DNA of 64,000 bases from Rhodococcus sp. HM1 (GTDB lineage: Bacteria; Actinomycetota; Actinomycetes; Mycobacteriales; Mycobacteriaceae): positions 62,001 to 126,000 of the forward strand of contig NZ_JALPTB010000008.1 in the NCBI RefSeq assembly GCF_023218075.1. Direction: 5' to 3'. Positions within the stretch are counted from its first letter, which is position 1. Every line of letters begins with the position of its first letter. A program made the position numbers and the translations under genes. This document shows, piece after piece, positions 21,549 to 31,644 of the stretch. Under the pieces are notes generated by a model that searched no databases, was not told where the DNA came from, and saw only the letters and a list, made by a program, of their open reading frames with translations.

Positions 21549-22886
21549 GTGCCCGTCACCGTGAACCGGCGCTGGGTTCTCCACCTGGACCTCGACGCGT
21601 TCTTCGCGTCCGCCGAACAGCTGACCCGGCCGACCCTTCGTGGTCGGCCGGTACTCGTCGGTGGGCTCGGCGCGCGCGGCGTCGTCGCCGGCGCCAGCTA
21701 CGAGGCCCGCGTGTTCGGGGCGCGGTCGGCGATGCCCATGAGCCGTGCCCGCCGGCTCGTCGGGCCGTCCGCGGTGGTCCTGCCCCCGCGCGGCATCGTG
21801 TACCGGAACCTCAGCGACGCGGTCTTCGAGACGCTGCGCTCCCACGTGCCGGTCCTCGAGACGCTGTCGATGGACGAGGCGTTCGCCGAGCCACCCGAAC
21901 TCGCCGGCGCGAGCGTCGCCGAGGTCGAACGGTTCTGCGCGCACCTGCGCAGGACGGTGCTCGAGCGGACCGGTCTGGTGGCCTCCATCGGGGCCGGCTC
22001 GGGCAAACAGATCGCCAAGATCGGCTCCGGCCTCGCGAAACCCGACGGCATGCTCGTCGTGCGACCCGACGAGGAACGTGCCCTCCTGCACGGCCTGCCG
22101 GTCCGCAAGCTGTGGGGGATCGGGCCGGTCGCCGAGGACAGGCTGCGGCGGCTCGGCATCGACACCATCGGCGACTTCGCGGCCCTGCCGGTCGCCGAGG
22201 CCGCGTCCATCCTCGGCACCACCGTCGGACCCGGGCTGCACCGGCTGGCCAACGGCATCGACGACCGCCCGGTCGCCGAACGCGCCGAAGCGAAACAGGT
22301 CAGTGCCGAAACAACTTTCGCGACCGACATCGTGACCATGAGCGACCTGCGGCAGGCTGTCGCCGGGAGCGCGTCCGCCGCACACAACCGGCTACGGAAG
22401 GACGGACGTGCCGCGCGCACGGTGGTGCTCAAACTGCGCAAGGCCGATATGAGTATTCTCACGCGATCCTCGACGCTGCCGTACGCCACCGAGGACCTGC
22501 CGACGCTGACCGGCGCGGCGCAACGACTCGCCCTCGACCCTCTCGAGATCGGGCCCATCCGGCTGGTCGGCGTCGGTTTCGCGGGACTGTCGGCAGTCCG
22601 GCAGGACTCGCTGTTCCCGGAACTGGACCGATCGGCCGAGGACGACGAGGCCGACTCCGGGCCGCGACCGGTACTTCACCAGCGCGCCGAGGAACCGCGG
22701 TCACGATGGCGTCCGGGCACAGATGTGAGCCACCCCGAGTTCGGGCACGGCTGGGTTCAGGGCGCCGGACACGGACGGGTGACGGTGCGATTCGAGACCC
22801 GCACCACCGGCCCCGGACCGGCCCGGACGCTCCCCGAGGACGATCCGGCGCTCGTCGTCGCCGACCCCCTCGCCAGCCTCGCCTGA
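21549..22886 (+). CDS. dinB: Y-family DNA polymerase IV (DinB, DinX type)
   Basis: Translesion polymerase. Catalytic acidic residues are visible in DLDAFFA (Asp14) and SMDEAF (Asp109-Glu110). A QDSLF sequence at residues 352-356 matches the beta-clamp binding motif. The C-terminal [11 protein letters not shown] segment is typical of the mycobacterial DinX/DinB1 branch. 445 residues. The gene lies directly after ileS, as in M. tuberculosis (Rv1536-Rv1537). The GTG start is 84 bp after ileS, past the hairpin. No LexA box was recognised upstream. Confidence 0.93.
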   Translation: MPVTVNRRWVLHLDLDAFFASAEQLTRPTLRGRPVLVGGLGARGVVAGASYEARVFGARSAMPMSRARRLVGPSAVVLPPRGIVYRNLSDAVFETLRSHVPVLETLSMDEAFAEPPELAGASVAEVERFCAHLRRTVLERTGLVASIGAGSGKQIAKIGSGLAKPDGMLVVRPDEERALLHGLPVRKLWGIGPVAEDRLRRLGIDTIGDFAALPVAEAASILGTTVGPGLHRLANGIDDRPVAERAEAKQVSAETTFATDIVTMSDLRQAVAGSASAAHNRLRKDGRAARTVVLKLRKADMSILTRSSTLPYATEDLPTLTGAAQRLALDPLEIGPIRLVGVGFAGLSAVRQDSLFPELDRSAEDDEADSGPRPVLHQRAEEPRSRWRPGTDVSHPEFGHGWVQGAGHGRVTVRFETRTTGPGPARTLPEDDPALVVADPLASLA

Positions 22887-23021
22887 AGAAGTCCCGGCTC
22901 TCATGGAGTTCTTATCGCCGCCGGGTACGCTGGCCCCCGATCCGCTGTCCCGGTGGAGCATCCGCTGCTGGATGACCCGAGCACGATCCCGTGCACGATC
23001 GAGAACGAGAAGGACGAGAAG

Positions 23022-23519
23022 TTGAAGCTTCGCAAGATCACCGTCGCCACGGTGGCACTGGCCGCCGCCCTCACGATGTCCGCCTGCAGCTCGGACGAAG
23101 GTGACAGCACGACCACGACCGCGAAGACCACCACGGCTGCCACCACCACCACGGCCGAGGCCGCCGCGTACCCGCCGGTGCCGACCGTGGAGGACCTCAA
23201 CGCCATGCTGGCGCAGGCGTTCGACGAGACCGTCCCGGCCGACCAGAAGGTCGACCTGGTCGAGGGCGCCGCTGCCGACCCGAGCCTGATCGATCAGGTG
23301 GCCGCCGCCGCCAAGCAGGCCGGTGCCCAGGTCACCGTCCTCGACGTCAACGACAACGAGAACGGCACCGCCACCGCCGGTATCGAGACCAAGATCGGCG
23401 ACCAGGTCGCCACCGGCACCGTCGACTTCGTCGCCGAGGACGGCGTGTGGAAGCTGTCGAAGAACAGCGCGTGCGGCATCGTCGCCATGGCGTCGCTGCA
23501 GTCGCCTGCCTGCGCCTGA
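23022..23519 (+). CDS. MTB12-like secreted lipoprotein
   Basis: 165-residue exported protein. Starting at TTG 23022, it has a basic n-region (KLRK), a hydrophobic core and a lipobox ending MSAC, then an unusually Thr-rich, likely disordered spacer. The folded part resembles the low-molecular-weight antigen MTB12/CFP-2 family of mycobacteria ([30 protein letters not shown]). The TTG is chosen because GAAGGACGAG precedes it and the encoded signal peptide then begins correctly; a longer in-frame start at 22953 adds an acidic stretch unsuited to a signal. Function is unknown. Confidence 0.8.
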   Translation: MKLRKITVATVALAAALTMSACSSDEGDSTTTTAKTTTAATTTTAEAAAYPPVPTVEDLNAMLAQAFDETVPADQKVDLVEGAAADPSLIDQVAAAAKQAGAQVTVLDVNDNENGTATAGIETKIGDQVATGTVDFVAEDGVWKLSKNSACGIVAMASLQSPACA

Positions 23520-23549
23520 TCTTCCGGGTACCTGCTCTTTTCGAACGCA

Positions 23550-23585
23550 GCGAGGGCCGGAGCGGACAACCGCTCCGGCCCTCGC
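23550..23585. terminator. Bidirectional hairpin between convergent genes
   Basis: A perfect 16-bp stem, GCGAGGGCCGGAGCGG with CCGCTCCGGCCCTCGC, closes on a 4-base loop (ACAA). It lies between the ends of the + strand MTB12-like gene and the minus-strand lipoprotein gene, so it can end both transcripts. Confidence 0.8.
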
Positions 23586-23608
23586 CGTGTTCACACCGGG
23601 GCACCCGA

Positions 23609-24553
23609 TCAGGGTTGACCTGCCTGCCAGTGCACCCGGTCCTGCAGGGACTGTGCGAGCTTGGTGGTGCCTTCGGGATCGCTGTAGGCCTGGTCGCCGG
23701 CCAGTGTCAGTTCGCCGTCCACCGGAAGCGGTTGTGCCGGGTCGATCGTGAGGATTCCGTCCCCGGCCATCGTGAACGAATCGATGTTCAGATGTCCGGC
23801 CTCGTTGGGCAGCTCCCACGCCGAGTCCCGGGGCGTCTGCGCGATGTTCACCCGCACGGTGAACCGATCGCCGTCCCGTGCCACCAGCGTCGCCGTGCTC
23901 ACCTGGTCGAGCGTGATACCGCTCATCACCTGCTGGTGGATCTCCCACACCGCACCGACACCGATCGGGACGTCGGGGAACGAGACCATCCGGTACACGG
24001 CCTGATAGAACGCCTGCTCGATCGCGGCGCGCGCGGCGTCGGGCGCGTTCGGGGCCGGACGCAGCCGCAGCGCGCTGACGGCGCCGGTCGGCCCGAGCGT
24101 GAGACCCGCCCCGGACCCGGACGCCGCCGCGAACGCCGACATCAGGGCCCCGTCGGGGGAGGTCGCGTCGCCCAGCGTCAGATCCACGACGGTGCTGGGA
24201 TCTCCGTTCGACACCGCCCGCGTGACCGTCGCCGTCAGCGGCAGTGTGACCTCCGGCGACGAGAAGTCCTGGCGGGGCTGATCACCGATCTGCTGGAAGA
24301 CCTGCGAGCTGGTGGTCAGGTCGATGTGCTGGACCGTGTCCAGGGCCGGCGTCACCCGGATCACGTCGCGAGGTTCGGCACCCGGGTCGAGGACCGTCGT
24401 CGTCACCGCCGACACCGGCACGGTGACCTCGGTGGACGTGGGACCGATGTCGGTCGCCGCGTCCGGGGAACTGCTGCACCCGGCGACAACGGCGGTCAAG
24501 GAGAGGACAGCAGCGAGCGCGCGGGGCCTCGGGGGAGCGAATCTGGACAGCAC
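23609..24553 (-). CDS. Conserved lipoprotein, unknown function
   Basis: About 314 residues. A basic N-terminus, hydrophobic core and lipobox VAGC ([10 protein letters not shown]) indicate export and lipidation. The mature part is rich in beta-type sequence with Thr/Val/Asp, lacks a recognisable catalytic motif and has no Cys pairs. Paired long beta strands ending in [18 protein letters not shown] suggest a ligand- or lipid-binding shell, but this is inference. The GTG at 24553 follows GGGGGA by seven bases. It is divergent from lspA, which processes prolipoproteins such as this one; the shared promoter region is 72 bp. Confidence 0.8.
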   Translation of the reverse strand: MLSRFAPPRPRALAAVLSLTAVVAGCSSSPDAATDIGPTSTEVTVPVSAVTTTVLDPGAEPRDVIRVTPALDTVQHIDLTTSSQVFQQIGDQPRQDFSSPEVTLPLTATVTRAVSNGDPSTVVDLTLGDATSPDGALMSAFAAASGSGAGLTLGPTGAVSALRLRPAPNAPDAARAAIEQAFYQAVYRMVSFPDVPIGVGAVWEIHQQVMSGITLDQVSTATLVARDGDRFTVRVNIAQTPRDSAWELPNEAGHLNIDSFTMAGDGILTIDPAQPLPVDGELTLAGDQAYSDPEGTTKLAQSLQDRVHWQAGQP

Positions 24554-24625
24554 TGGCACGTCCCCCAGGGTAGCCACGCAGGGTGGGGTGGCCGTCGTCT
24601 CGCCGGGGTGAGGGATGATGGCACG

Positions 24626-25225
24626 GTGACCGACGACGCCGCCCGCAAAGATCCCAGCCTCGAAACACCGGGGCCGAACGCCGCCCCCGCGCCGGCCGGA
24701 CGCCGGCTGATCGCGCTGTTGGGCGTGGCTGTCGTGGTCTTCGCGCTCGACCTGATCACCAAGGTTCTCGCCGTCGCCCACATCGATCCCCGCGATCCGA
24801 TCTCGATCATCGGCGACACGGTGACCCTGACGCTGGTGCGCAACCCCGGCGCAGCGTTCTCCATGGCGACCGGCATGACGTGGGTGTTGACGATCGTCGC
24901 CATCGCCGTCGTGATCGGTGTCGTCAAGATCGGCCGCACTCTGCGGTCCGGATGGTGGGCCCTGGGTCTGGGCCTCGTGCTCGGTGGCGCACTCGGTAAT
25001 CTTGTCGATCGGATCTTCCGTTCACCCGGCCCTCTGCAGGGACACGTCGTGGACTTCGTGTCGGTCGGATGGTGGCCGGTGTTCAACGTCGCCGACTCGG
25101 CGATCGTGTGCGGAGCGATCCTGCTCGTGGCGCTCACCGTGTTCGGGATCGATCCGGACGGGTCGCGCGCGGGCAAAGCGAACGACGCGGACGCAGCCGA
25201 GGAAACGGAAAAGGGAGCACGCTAG
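24626..25225 (+). CDS. lspA: LspA, lipoprotein signal peptidase II
   Basis: Integral membrane aspartyl protease that cleaves diacylglyceryl-prolipoproteins before the lipobox Cys. Four membrane segments are visible. The catalytic aspartates are Asp128 in GNLVDR and Asp157 in FNVADS, and the NPGAAFS motif is intact. The 199 residues include acidic N- and C-terminal extensions absent in E. coli. The GTG at 24626 is preferred because the upstream open frame shadows the divergent gene. The TAG stop overlaps the following GTG. Confidence 0.95.
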   Translation: MTDDAARKDPSLETPGPNAAPAPAGRRLIALLGVAVVVFALDLITKVLAVAHIDPRDPISIIGDTVTLTLVRNPGAAFSMATGMTWVLTIVAIAVVIGVVKIGRTLRSGWWALGLGLVLGGALGNLVDRIFRSPGPLQGHVVDFVSVGWWPVFNVADSAIVCGAILLVALTVFGIDPDGSRAGKANDADAAEETEKGAR

Positions 25226-26151
25226 TGAGAGAAACCCGGGCGATGCCCGTACCGGACGGGCTCGACGGGATGAGGGTCGACGCGGGACTGGCCAGGCTGC
25301 TCGGGCTGTCGCGGACCGTGGTCGCCGCGCTCACCGAGGAAGGCGCGGTACTCGTCGACGGTACGCCCGCCGGCAAGTCGGACCGGCTGTCCGCCGGATC
25401 GTGGCTCGAGGTGGAACTGCCCGAGCCCCCGAGGCCGCTGACCATCGAGGCGCAGCCCGTGGAGGGCATGGAGATCCTGTACGCCGACGACGACATCGTC
25501 GCCGTCGACAAGCCTGTCGGTGTCGCCGCGCACGCCAGCGTCGGCTGGACCGGCCCGACCGTCATCGGCGGACTCGCCGCCGCCGGATTCCGGATCTCCA
25601 CGTCCGGTGCCCACGAGCGCCAGGGCATCGTCCACCGCCTCGACGTGGGTACCTCCGGTGTCATGGTGGTGGCCACCTCGGAACGCGCGTACACGGTGCT
25701 CAAGCGGGCCTTCAAGCAGCGCACCATCGACAAGCGGTACCACGCGCTCGTGCAGGGACACCCGGACCCGAGCAGCGGCACCATCGACGCTCCCATCGGC
25801 CGGCACCGCAGCAGCGACTGGAAGTTCGCGGTGACCGCGGACGGCAAGCCCAGCATCACGCACTACGACACCGTCGAGGCGTTCCAGGCCGCGAGCCTGC
25901 TCGACATCCACCTCGAAACCGGGCGCACCCACCAGATCCGGGTGCACTTCTCGGCGCTGCGGCACCCCTGCTGCGGCGATCTCACCTACGGCGCCGACCC
26001 GCGTCTCGCTGCCCGACTCGGACTCGAACGGCAGTGGCTCCACGCCCGGTCGCTCGGATTCGCGCACCCCACGCAGGGCCACTGGATGGAGATCACCAGC
26101 AAGTACCCCGCAGACCTCGAACATGCGCTGGCCGTGCTACGCGATGCCTGA
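25225..26151 (+). CDS. RluD-family pseudouridine synthase
   Basis: RNA-modifying enzyme of the RluA/RluD family, probably acting on 23S rRNA. An S4-like RNA-binding domain occupies about residues 12-65. The catalytic aspartate is Asp140 in [21 protein letters not shown] and the C-terminal core are intact. 308 residues. The GTG overlaps the lspA stop (TAGTG) and follows AAGGGAG, so the two genes are co-translated, a pairing found widely in bacteria and in M. tuberculosis (Rv1539-Rv1540). The precise rRNA position cannot be read from sequence. Confidence 0.93.
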   Translation: MRETRAMPVPDGLDGMRVDAGLARLLGLSRTVVAALTEEGAVLVDGTPAGKSDRLSAGSWLEVELPEPPRPLTIEAQPVEGMEILYADDDIVAVDKPVGVAAHASVGWTGPTVIGGLAAAGFRISTSGAHERQGIVHRLDVGTSGVMVVATSERAYTVLKRAFKQRTIDKRYHALVQGHPDPSSGTIDAPIGRHRSSDWKFAVTADGKPSITHYDTVEAFQAASLLDIHLETGRTHQIRVHFSALRHPCCGDLTYGADPRLAARLGLERQWLHARSLGFAHPTQGHWMEITSKYPADLEHALAVLRDA

Positions 26152-26157
26152 GTCGTC

Positions 26158-26805
26158 GTGATCCGTCGGGTACTTCCGTGGGTGTGCGTGGCACTGCTGG
26201 TGCTCGCCGTGCTGCTCGCGGGGGTCCTCAACCCGGTGCGGCCCGCCTCGGTGCGTTCGGACGCCCTCGGTCCGGATTCGGGTGAACTCGTCGCCGAGTA
26301 TCTGAGCCGTGCCGCCGAGAGCCTCGACGACCCGACCGACGCGAGCGTCCCGCGCTGGGCCCTCGTGTCGTTCACCGAGCCGGTCGACGTCGCTGCCGTC
26401 GCGGAGCTCGGCGCCGGCATGCGGGTCGCGCAGGTGCTGTTCCGGGTCCCTATCGACCGGGTGCAGACCCCGTTGGTGACGGTCGCGGTGCCGCAGCATC
26501 CGGAAGCACTGCGCCGCGCACCGTCCGTCGCGGCTTCACGGTTGCAGGTCCCGGCGAGCGGGAACGATCGCGCCGCGCGGGTTGCGGCGGTGTCGGCCGA
26601 GCGGCTCGCCGCCGGCTGCGCGTGCGTCGTCGGGATAGTCGTGTGGGCGGCTCCGGAGGACCTGCGGACGCTCACCGACGACGCCCGCGTGCGGGCTGTG
26701 GAGGCGTTGCCGGCCGACGCGGTCGCGGGACGGTTTGCGGTGTCTCCGCTGCTGCCCGAGCAGGTGGAGGTCGTGGCACCGGGACCCGACGACGGCGAAC
26801 CCTGA
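26158..26805 (+). CDS. Membrane-anchored protein of unknown function
   Basis: 215 residues: a short basic N-terminus, one hydrophobic segment at about 5-25 that could be an anchor or uncleaved signal, and an extracytoplasmic part rich in Ala, Val and Arg. There is one CAC cysteine pair (near residue 154) and no recognised motif. The GTG at 26158 starts six bases after the pseudouridine synthase stop, so it probably belongs to the lspA operon. It ends with an acidic tail before the next small gene. I do not recognise the family. Confidence 0.7.
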   Translation: MIRRVLPWVCVALLVLAVLLAGVLNPVRPASVRSDALGPDSGELVAEYLSRAAESLDDPTDASVPRWALVSFTEPVDVAAVAELGAGMRVAQVLFRVPIDRVQTPLVTVAVPQHPEALRRAPSVAASRLQVPASGNDRAARVAAVSAERLAAGCACVVGIVVWAAPEDLRTLTDDARVRAVEALPADAVAGRFAVSPLLPEQVEVVAPGPDDGEP

Positions 26806-26870
26806 GACACGGCACACTGGAGAGAGGTCCCGCCACGCCGGCGGGCTCGTCTCCGCCGAGGAGGTCCGTG

Positions 26871-27218
26871 ATGGACAACGACCGGCCGTTCGGATTCGAC
26901 CCCGACGACATCGACCGCGTGATGCGGGAAGCGGGTGAGCAGTTCCGGCAGTTGCAGGAGCAGTTCGTCAGGTTCCTCGGGCAATCGAGCGGCTCGGGGC
27001 CGCGTCGTGCCCCGGAACCCGAAACGACCGGCAGCGCGGGTGACGGCGTGTGGGCGGTCTACTCGGTCGACGCCGAGGGTTTCGCCCGGGTCGAGCAGGT
27101 GTATCGCACCGAACTCGACGCGCTGCGTGCCCACAAGAACAACACGGATCCGAGCCGGTGCGTTCGCTTCCTGCCCTACGGCGTGAGCGTCGGCGTGCTC
27201 GACGAGACCGACGACTAA
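26871..27218 (+). CDS. Small protein of unknown function
   Basis: 115 residues in two parts: an acidic, helical N-terminus (FDPDDIDRVMREAGEQFRQ) and a C-terminal mixed domain (VWAVYSVDAEGFARVEQVY...RFLPYGVSVGV). A Ser/Pro-rich linker joins them. No signal peptide or membrane segment. The ATG at 26871 follows GAGGAGG; a GTG one codon earlier is too close to it. It lies 65 bp after the previous gene on the same strand and is followed by a hairpin. The family is not recognised. Confidence 0.75.
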   Translation: MDNDRPFGFDPDDIDRVMREAGEQFRQLQEQFVRFLGQSSGSGPRRAPEPETTGSAGDGVWAVYSVDAEGFARVEQVYRTELDALRAHKNNTDPSRCVRFLPYGVSVGVLDETDD

Positions 27219-27223
27219 CCCCT

Positions 27224-27264
27224 CGGTGTGTACTTGTGGCGGTTGGAGCCGCCAAATGTGCACA
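27224..27264. terminator. Hairpin region after the small protein gene
   Basis: An imperfect inverted repeat has arms GTGTGTACTTGTGGCGG and CCGCCAAATGTGCACAC around the loop TTGGAG; 14 of 17 positions pair. It sits a few bases after the stop at 27218 and is probably a terminator. The remaining 130 bp to the next start hold further G/C-rich dyads but no gene. Confidence 0.55.
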
Positions 27265-27394
27265 CCAGGCGCGCAGCGCCCAGCCGCCGAGACAGAAGGC
27301 AGCCGCGCGCGACCGGCGCCGCGCGGCTGTCAGCCGCGACGGCGGGAACGCTGGCAGGTGGTCCAGGCTGCTCAGGGGCTCTACTCTCGGCCCC

Positions 27395-29071
27395 ATGACA
27401 ACAGACGACTTCGGGGCCTCGACATCGGATCTCGCAGAGAGCCTCGGTGTTCCCGAGGATGCGGTGCTCGCCGCGACCGGATTCGTGACACTCGTCGGTG
27501 GCTGCAGCGGCGACCCAGAAGCCGGCGACAGATTCGCCGAGACGTTCTCCCTGTACGGTCCGGACCTGTTCCTCGATCTCGCCGACCCTGCTGTCGTCAC
27601 CGCCGTCTATGACCGCGTGCTCGAGTTCCAGGCCTTCGACACCGAGCCGATCGGCCGTGCAGCGGATTGGCTGATCGAGCACGGTCCGCGGCAGGTCGCT
27701 GCCGCTGCACACTGGATCGCCGGGGCCGCCGCAGGCTCCGGGCACATCGAGGACGCGGAGGGACACTACCTCCGTTCCCTCGCGGCCGACAGCGACTTCG
27801 GACCGGCGCTGCTGTACCTGGCACAATACGAATCCGACCGTGGCAACGCCGAACGGGCGTTGGCTCTGTACGGGCGGTTGGAGGATGGACGCGAACATCC
27901 GATGTATCAGCTGCTGTCCGGCTACCGCGCGAACAGGGACTACAGCCTGGCGGAGCGTGCCCGCTGGCTGTACGCGAAGATCGGCCAGTTCGTGGAGCTG
28001 TCGCACTGGCGTATCCGGGCCGTGGAGTTGGCGTTGGTGCGCGCGTCCTACCTGCCGGGCGGTCACGAGAACCCGTCACTCGGCCTCGACGACTTCGTCT
28101 GGGATGTCGCACTTTTCGAAACCGGAGCGTTCGCCGAATTTCTGAGGACCCGGGGGAGACTGCTGCCCGACGACGAACAGCTGCTCGCGCAGCAGTGGCT
28201 GCTCATCGGCAGATCCCTGTTCGAGGTCGACGCTGTCCGGCCAGGATCGGGTATCACGATGCGAGATCTGCGCACCGGTGATCGCATCGACGTCACCGAG
28301 AGGACCGCCAGCCGGCAGGTGAAGCCAGGGGAGCTGTATTGCACGCGGATCGTGCCCGTCGGCGACGGCCTCTGGAACATCTTCGGAGGCGCCGAAGCGG
28401 TCGCCCTTCCACAACGCGGACCGCTGATGGCGTTGCTCGACGATGACGAGACAGACCCGGAAGAACTCGTATCGTGCCTCAGCGCCCGTTTCGCGCCGCC
28501 TCGACTCGTGACGGCCGGCGGAGAACCGATGGTCTTCTGCACCGCCGAGTTCACGGTGCCTTCCTCGACGACCCTTCGGCGCAAGCTCAGCCGTCGCTTC
28601 GGTGCCGCTAGCGGCGACGAGTGGGCGTGGATCGACGGCGAGCGCGTACTCGGTGTGGTGCGCCTGGACCGCACGGGAGAGCCGTGGACGCTGACCGTCG
28701 AGGCGATGAGCGAATTCGACTTCGACGACATGATCGAACTGGTCGTCGCAGCGGCGCCGAACGCACGCGAGGTCACCGAGTCACGAACCCCGGCTGCGGA
28801 GATGTTGGCGCAGGCGCAGCAGTCCGCGTCGGAGGTTCCCGGCGACCTCGACGACGAGGAGCTCGCGGCCATGCTCAACGAGCGGATCCGCGAATACGAG
28901 CAGGCGTGGCTCGACGAACAGATCCCCGCGCTCGACGGGCTGACCCCGCGGCAGGCCGCCGCGGACCCGACGCGCCGCGACGACCTGATCCACCTGCTCG
29001 GCACGCTTCCCGCCGAGGAACGACCTGGTGCCATGAGCGCGCGGCGGCTTCGCGAAGCCCTCGGTCTCTGA
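27395..29071 (+). CDS. 558-residue repeat-type protein of unknown function
   Basis: Cytoplasmic, no signal or membrane segment. Residues about 1-250 are helical with a TPR-like stretch (EDAEGHYLRSLAADSDFGPALLYLA broken here: paired helices with conserved Ala, Tyr and Leu). The middle looks like mixed alpha/beta with LLDDDETDPEELV. The C-terminus has an acidic helix and then WLDEQIPALDGLTPRQAA, a short motif I associate with the tails of SEC-C-type proteins, followed by about 30 residues. No SEC-C cysteine motif is present. The ATG is at 27395; the upstream frame has no support. Function unknown. Confidence 0.8.
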   Translation: MTTDDFGASTSDLAESLGVPEDAVLAATGFVTLVGGCSGDPEAGDRFAETFSLYGPDLFLDLADPAVVTAVYDRVLEFQAFDTEPIGRAADWLIEHGPRQVAAAAHWIAGAAAGSGHIEDAEGHYLRSLAADSDFGPALLYLAQYESDRGNAERALALYGRLEDGREHPMYQLLSGYRANRDYSLAERARWLYAKIGQFVELSHWRIRAVELALVRASYLPGGHENPSLGLDDFVWDVALFETGAFAEFLRTRGRLLPDDEQLLAQQWLLIGRSLFEVDAVRPGSGITMRDLRTGDRIDVTERTASRQVKPGELYCTRIVPVGDGLWNIFGGAEAVALPQRGPLMALLDDDETDPEELVSCLSARFAPPRLVTAGGEPMVFCTAEFTVPSSTTLRRKLSRRFGAASGDEWAWIDGERVLGVVRLDRTGEPWTLTVEAMSEFDFDDMIELVVAAAPNAREVTESRTPAAEMLAQAQQSASEVPGDLDDEELAAMLNERIREYEQAWLDEQIPALDGLTPRQAAADPTRRDDLIHLLGTLPAEERPGAMSARRLREALGL

Positions 29072-29126
29072 GGCGGTACCTGTCGCGTAGTCGGCCGGTA
29101 CCGTCGCGGAGGAATAGGGTTGGCGG

Positions 29127-30053
29127 GTGACCGCCGTCGACCGTAGTACCAACAACGTCGGAGTCCTGTGCGGGATCGGCGCCTACCTGGCCTGGGGTAT
29201 GTTCCCTGCGTTCTTCGGGCTTCTGGCGCCGGCCGGCGCGGTCGAGATCCTCGCCCACCGGGTGTTGTGGACGCTGCTGCTCATGCTGTTGTTGCTCGCG
29301 GTACTGGGCAAGCTCGGCACCTTGCGCGGACTGGGTCTTCGAACGTGGGCGCTGGTCGCGGCCGCGTCGGCGGCGATCGCCGTGAACTGGGGAACCTACA
29401 TCTACGGCGTGACGTCCGGCCGCGTCGTGGAAACCGCGCTCGGATACTTCATCAACCCACTCGTCAGTGTGCTGTTCGGCGTGCTGTTCTTCCGGGAACG
29501 GTTGTACCGAGCGCAGATCGCGGCGTTGCTGCTTGCCACGATCGCGGTCGTCGTCATCACCGTCGACTACGGGCGCCCGCCGATCATCGCGCTTACGTTG
29601 GCGCTGTCGTTCGCGTTGTACGGCGTGATCAAGAAGATCGTGCCCCTCGACCCGCGCACTTCTCTCACCGGGGAGGGAGTGGTCGCGGTACCGTTCGCGC
29701 TCGGCTATCTGGTGTTCCTCACGGCGACAGGCACCGGCACATTCCTGACGGAGGGCCCTGGCCACGCGTTTCTGCTCGTCTCGGCCGGTCTCGTCACCGC
29801 AGTTCCGTTGCTGTTGTTCGGGGCGGCGGCGCAGCGGGTGCCGCTCGCGACATTAGGAATGCTGCAGTACCTGACGCCGAGCCTGCAAATGGCTTGGGGT
29901 GTGCTGGTTCTGCACGAGGCCATGCCCCCGTCGCGATGGATCGGGTTCTCGCTGATCTGGGTGGCGCTCGTCATCTACAGCGCGGATGCGCTGAGGCGGG
30001 CTCGTCGCGCGCCGCGCCGCGTGATCGTCGACGACGTAGACGTCGAGCGTTGA
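29127..30053 (+). CDS. rarD: RarD/EamA family permease
   Basis: 308-residue membrane protein with about ten hydrophobic segments arranged as two EamA repeats. The N-terminus GIGAYLAWGMFPAFFGLL and the NWGTYIYGV, LGYFINPLVSV and LGMLQYLTPSLQ segments are typical of RarD (chloramphenicol-sensitive protein family). The substrate is not established for the family; drug/metabolite export is inferred. The GTG start is 55 bp after the previous gene. The C-terminus is basic and cytoplasmic. Confidence 0.9.
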   Translation: MTAVDRSTNNVGVLCGIGAYLAWGMFPAFFGLLAPAGAVEILAHRVLWTLLLMLLLLAVLGKLGTLRGLGLRTWALVAAASAAIAVNWGTYIYGVTSGRVVETALGYFINPLVSVLFGVLFFRERLYRAQIAALLLATIAVVVITVDYGRPPIIALTLALSFALYGVIKKIVPLDPRTSLTGEGVVAVPFALGYLVFLTATGTGTFLTEGPGHAFLLVSAGLVTAVPLLLFGAAAQRVPLATLGMLQYLTPSLQMAWGVLVLHEAMPPSRWIGFSLIWVALVIYSADALRRARRAPRRVIVDDVDVER

Positions 30054-30072
30054 CCGTCGGGGTTGGGCGCGG

Positions 30073-30833
30073 TCAGTGCGTCGGATCCGGCCATCCCGGA
30101 TAGGGCGGCAGGGTGGGGTACGGGGCTGTGAACATTTCGTTGTTCCGTTGAGGTCTGGTTTCGGGCGGGTCGGGAAACTTCGGCTCGCAGGCGAGGTTGT
30201 CGTCGAAGCTTCCTGTCGAGAAGGCGTGTCGCGTGATAGTCCAATCGCCGAACATGTCCTCCTGGGGCGCACGTGCGGGACCTTCGGTAATGCGTACTTG
30301 TTCGGGGTCTTCTTCGGATGGGGAGGACAGGTCGATGACGAACGGGCTCGGGATTCTCCAGCCGTGATTGGAATACGTTCCGTCTGGAACTTCGGTCATG
30401 AGCGAATAGTTCCCCTGGCAGACAATTGCCCTTGCGCCCGTGTCGGTTTCCTCCATCGAAAGAATGTGGGCGTAGAAGGTGCCGACCACAGGAAACGGGT
30501 TGAAATTCGACCGGTCGTTGATGTCTCGCCTGGGAGGGTCGTACGAGAGGTTTCGGGTGGCGTCCTCATATCCGGGGTAGCCGGCAGCTGTGGAGTGAGC
30601 GAAGCTGGCGATGTAGTAGGACTCCAGGTAGGCACGTACGGCGGTTTCGGGGGAGCCGAAGAGGTCGATGTCGGGTTCGGCGCTCCAACGGTAGTTGTAT
30701 TGGACGAGATCGGGAAGTGTGTACGGCGCAGGCGCTTCGGGTGGCGCGATCGCCGTGATTCACGGTGCATCCCGAGATGGTGAGTGTAGCGGCGACAAGC
30801 GCGATCACGCGTTTGCGAATCGGTCCTGGTGAT
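30073..30833 (-). pseudogene. Decayed second copy of the T7SS-linked lipoprotein
   Basis: Tandem paralog of the intact lipoprotein gene at 30880-31644. The C-terminal 138 codons (30073-30489) read cleanly and continue upstream in the same frame with close similarity (VQYNYRWSAE, SYYIASFAHSTAAGYPG) until a stop at 30760-30762. The signal peptide and lipobox (TLTISGC) are in a different frame, so one base was gained between about 30725 and 30767; the CCC run at 30739-30741 is a likely site. The position matching the ATG of the paralog reads ATC, and no good start remains. Sequencing error is the alternative explanation. Confidence 0.75.
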
Positions 30834-30879
30834 GACTCTGCGGCAGCAACTAGTCGTATCGCCGACGTCTGATCGCTCG

Positions 30880-31644
30880 TCACTGGGAACTCGACCATCC
30901 GGGGTAGGGCGGCAGGGTCGGGTAAGGGACTGTGAATGTTTCGTTGATACGTTCGGGTCTTGTTTCGGGTGGGTCGGGAAACTTGTGCTGGCAGGCGAGG
31001 TTGTCGTCGAAGTTTCCCGTCGAGAAGGCGTGTCGCGTGACGGTCCAACCGCCGAACACGTCGTTTTGGGGTGTGCGTTCCGGGCCCTCCGCGTAGCGCG
31101 CTGTGTCTGTGATCCCGGTAGATCCTGGCGTGAACTCGATTTGCATTGCGGTCGGTATCCGCACCCCGCGATTGGTGTATGTGCCGTCGCGACGTAGGTC
31201 CATCAGGGAATAGTCACCTTCGCAGACAACTGCCTGCATACCGAAGGCGTTCCGTTCGATCGACAGCAGATGTGCATGAAAGGTGCCGACGATGGGAAGT
31301 GGGTTGTAATTGGTTCGGTCGTTGATCGCTCGATGACGTGGGGGGTCGTATGCGACGTCCTCTGTGGCGTTCTCGAACCCGGGATAACCCGCCGCGGTTG
31401 AGTGCGCGAAACTCGCAATGTAGTAGGACTCGAAATAGGCGCGAACGACCGTTGCGTCAGGGCCGAGCAGGTTGATACCGGACTCCGCGCTCCAGCGATA
31501 GTTGTACTGAACCACATCCGGGAGTTGGTAGCGCGCAGATATTTCGGACTCCGATGTATCTTGGCCGGTGCTGCAGCCGGATACGTGGAACGCCGCGGCA
31601 GCTGCAACACACGCGATACTGAGTCGGGTTGCGATTCGGGTCAT
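30880..31644 (-). CDS. T7SS-linked lipoprotein, unknown function
   Basis: 254 residues. The signal peptide (MTRIATRLSIACVAAAAAF) ends in lipobox VSGC. The mature protein is rich in Tyr, Pro and aromatic residues, with two later cysteines (CEGD and LACQHKF) that could form a disulfide, and a Pro/Tyr-rich C-terminus (YPTLPPYPGW). The ATG overlaps the stop of the large upstream gene (ATGA), so it is translated from the same operon. Base use is less G/C-rich than the surrounding core genes. No family name is recognised; a partner or immunity role for the upstream exported protein is inference. Confidence 0.85.
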   Translation of the reverse strand: MTRIATRLSIACVAAAAAFHVSGCSTGQDTSESEISARYQLPDVVQYNYRWSAESGINLLGPDATVVRAYFESYYIASFAHSTAAGYPGFENATEDVAYDPPRHRAINDRTNYNPLPIVGTFHAHLLSIERNAFGMQAVVCEGDYSLMDLRRDGTYTNRGVRIPTAMQIEFTPGSTGITDTARYAEGPERTPQNDVFGGWTVTRHAFSTGNFDDNLACQHKFPDPPETRPERINETFTVPYPTLPPYPGWSSSQ

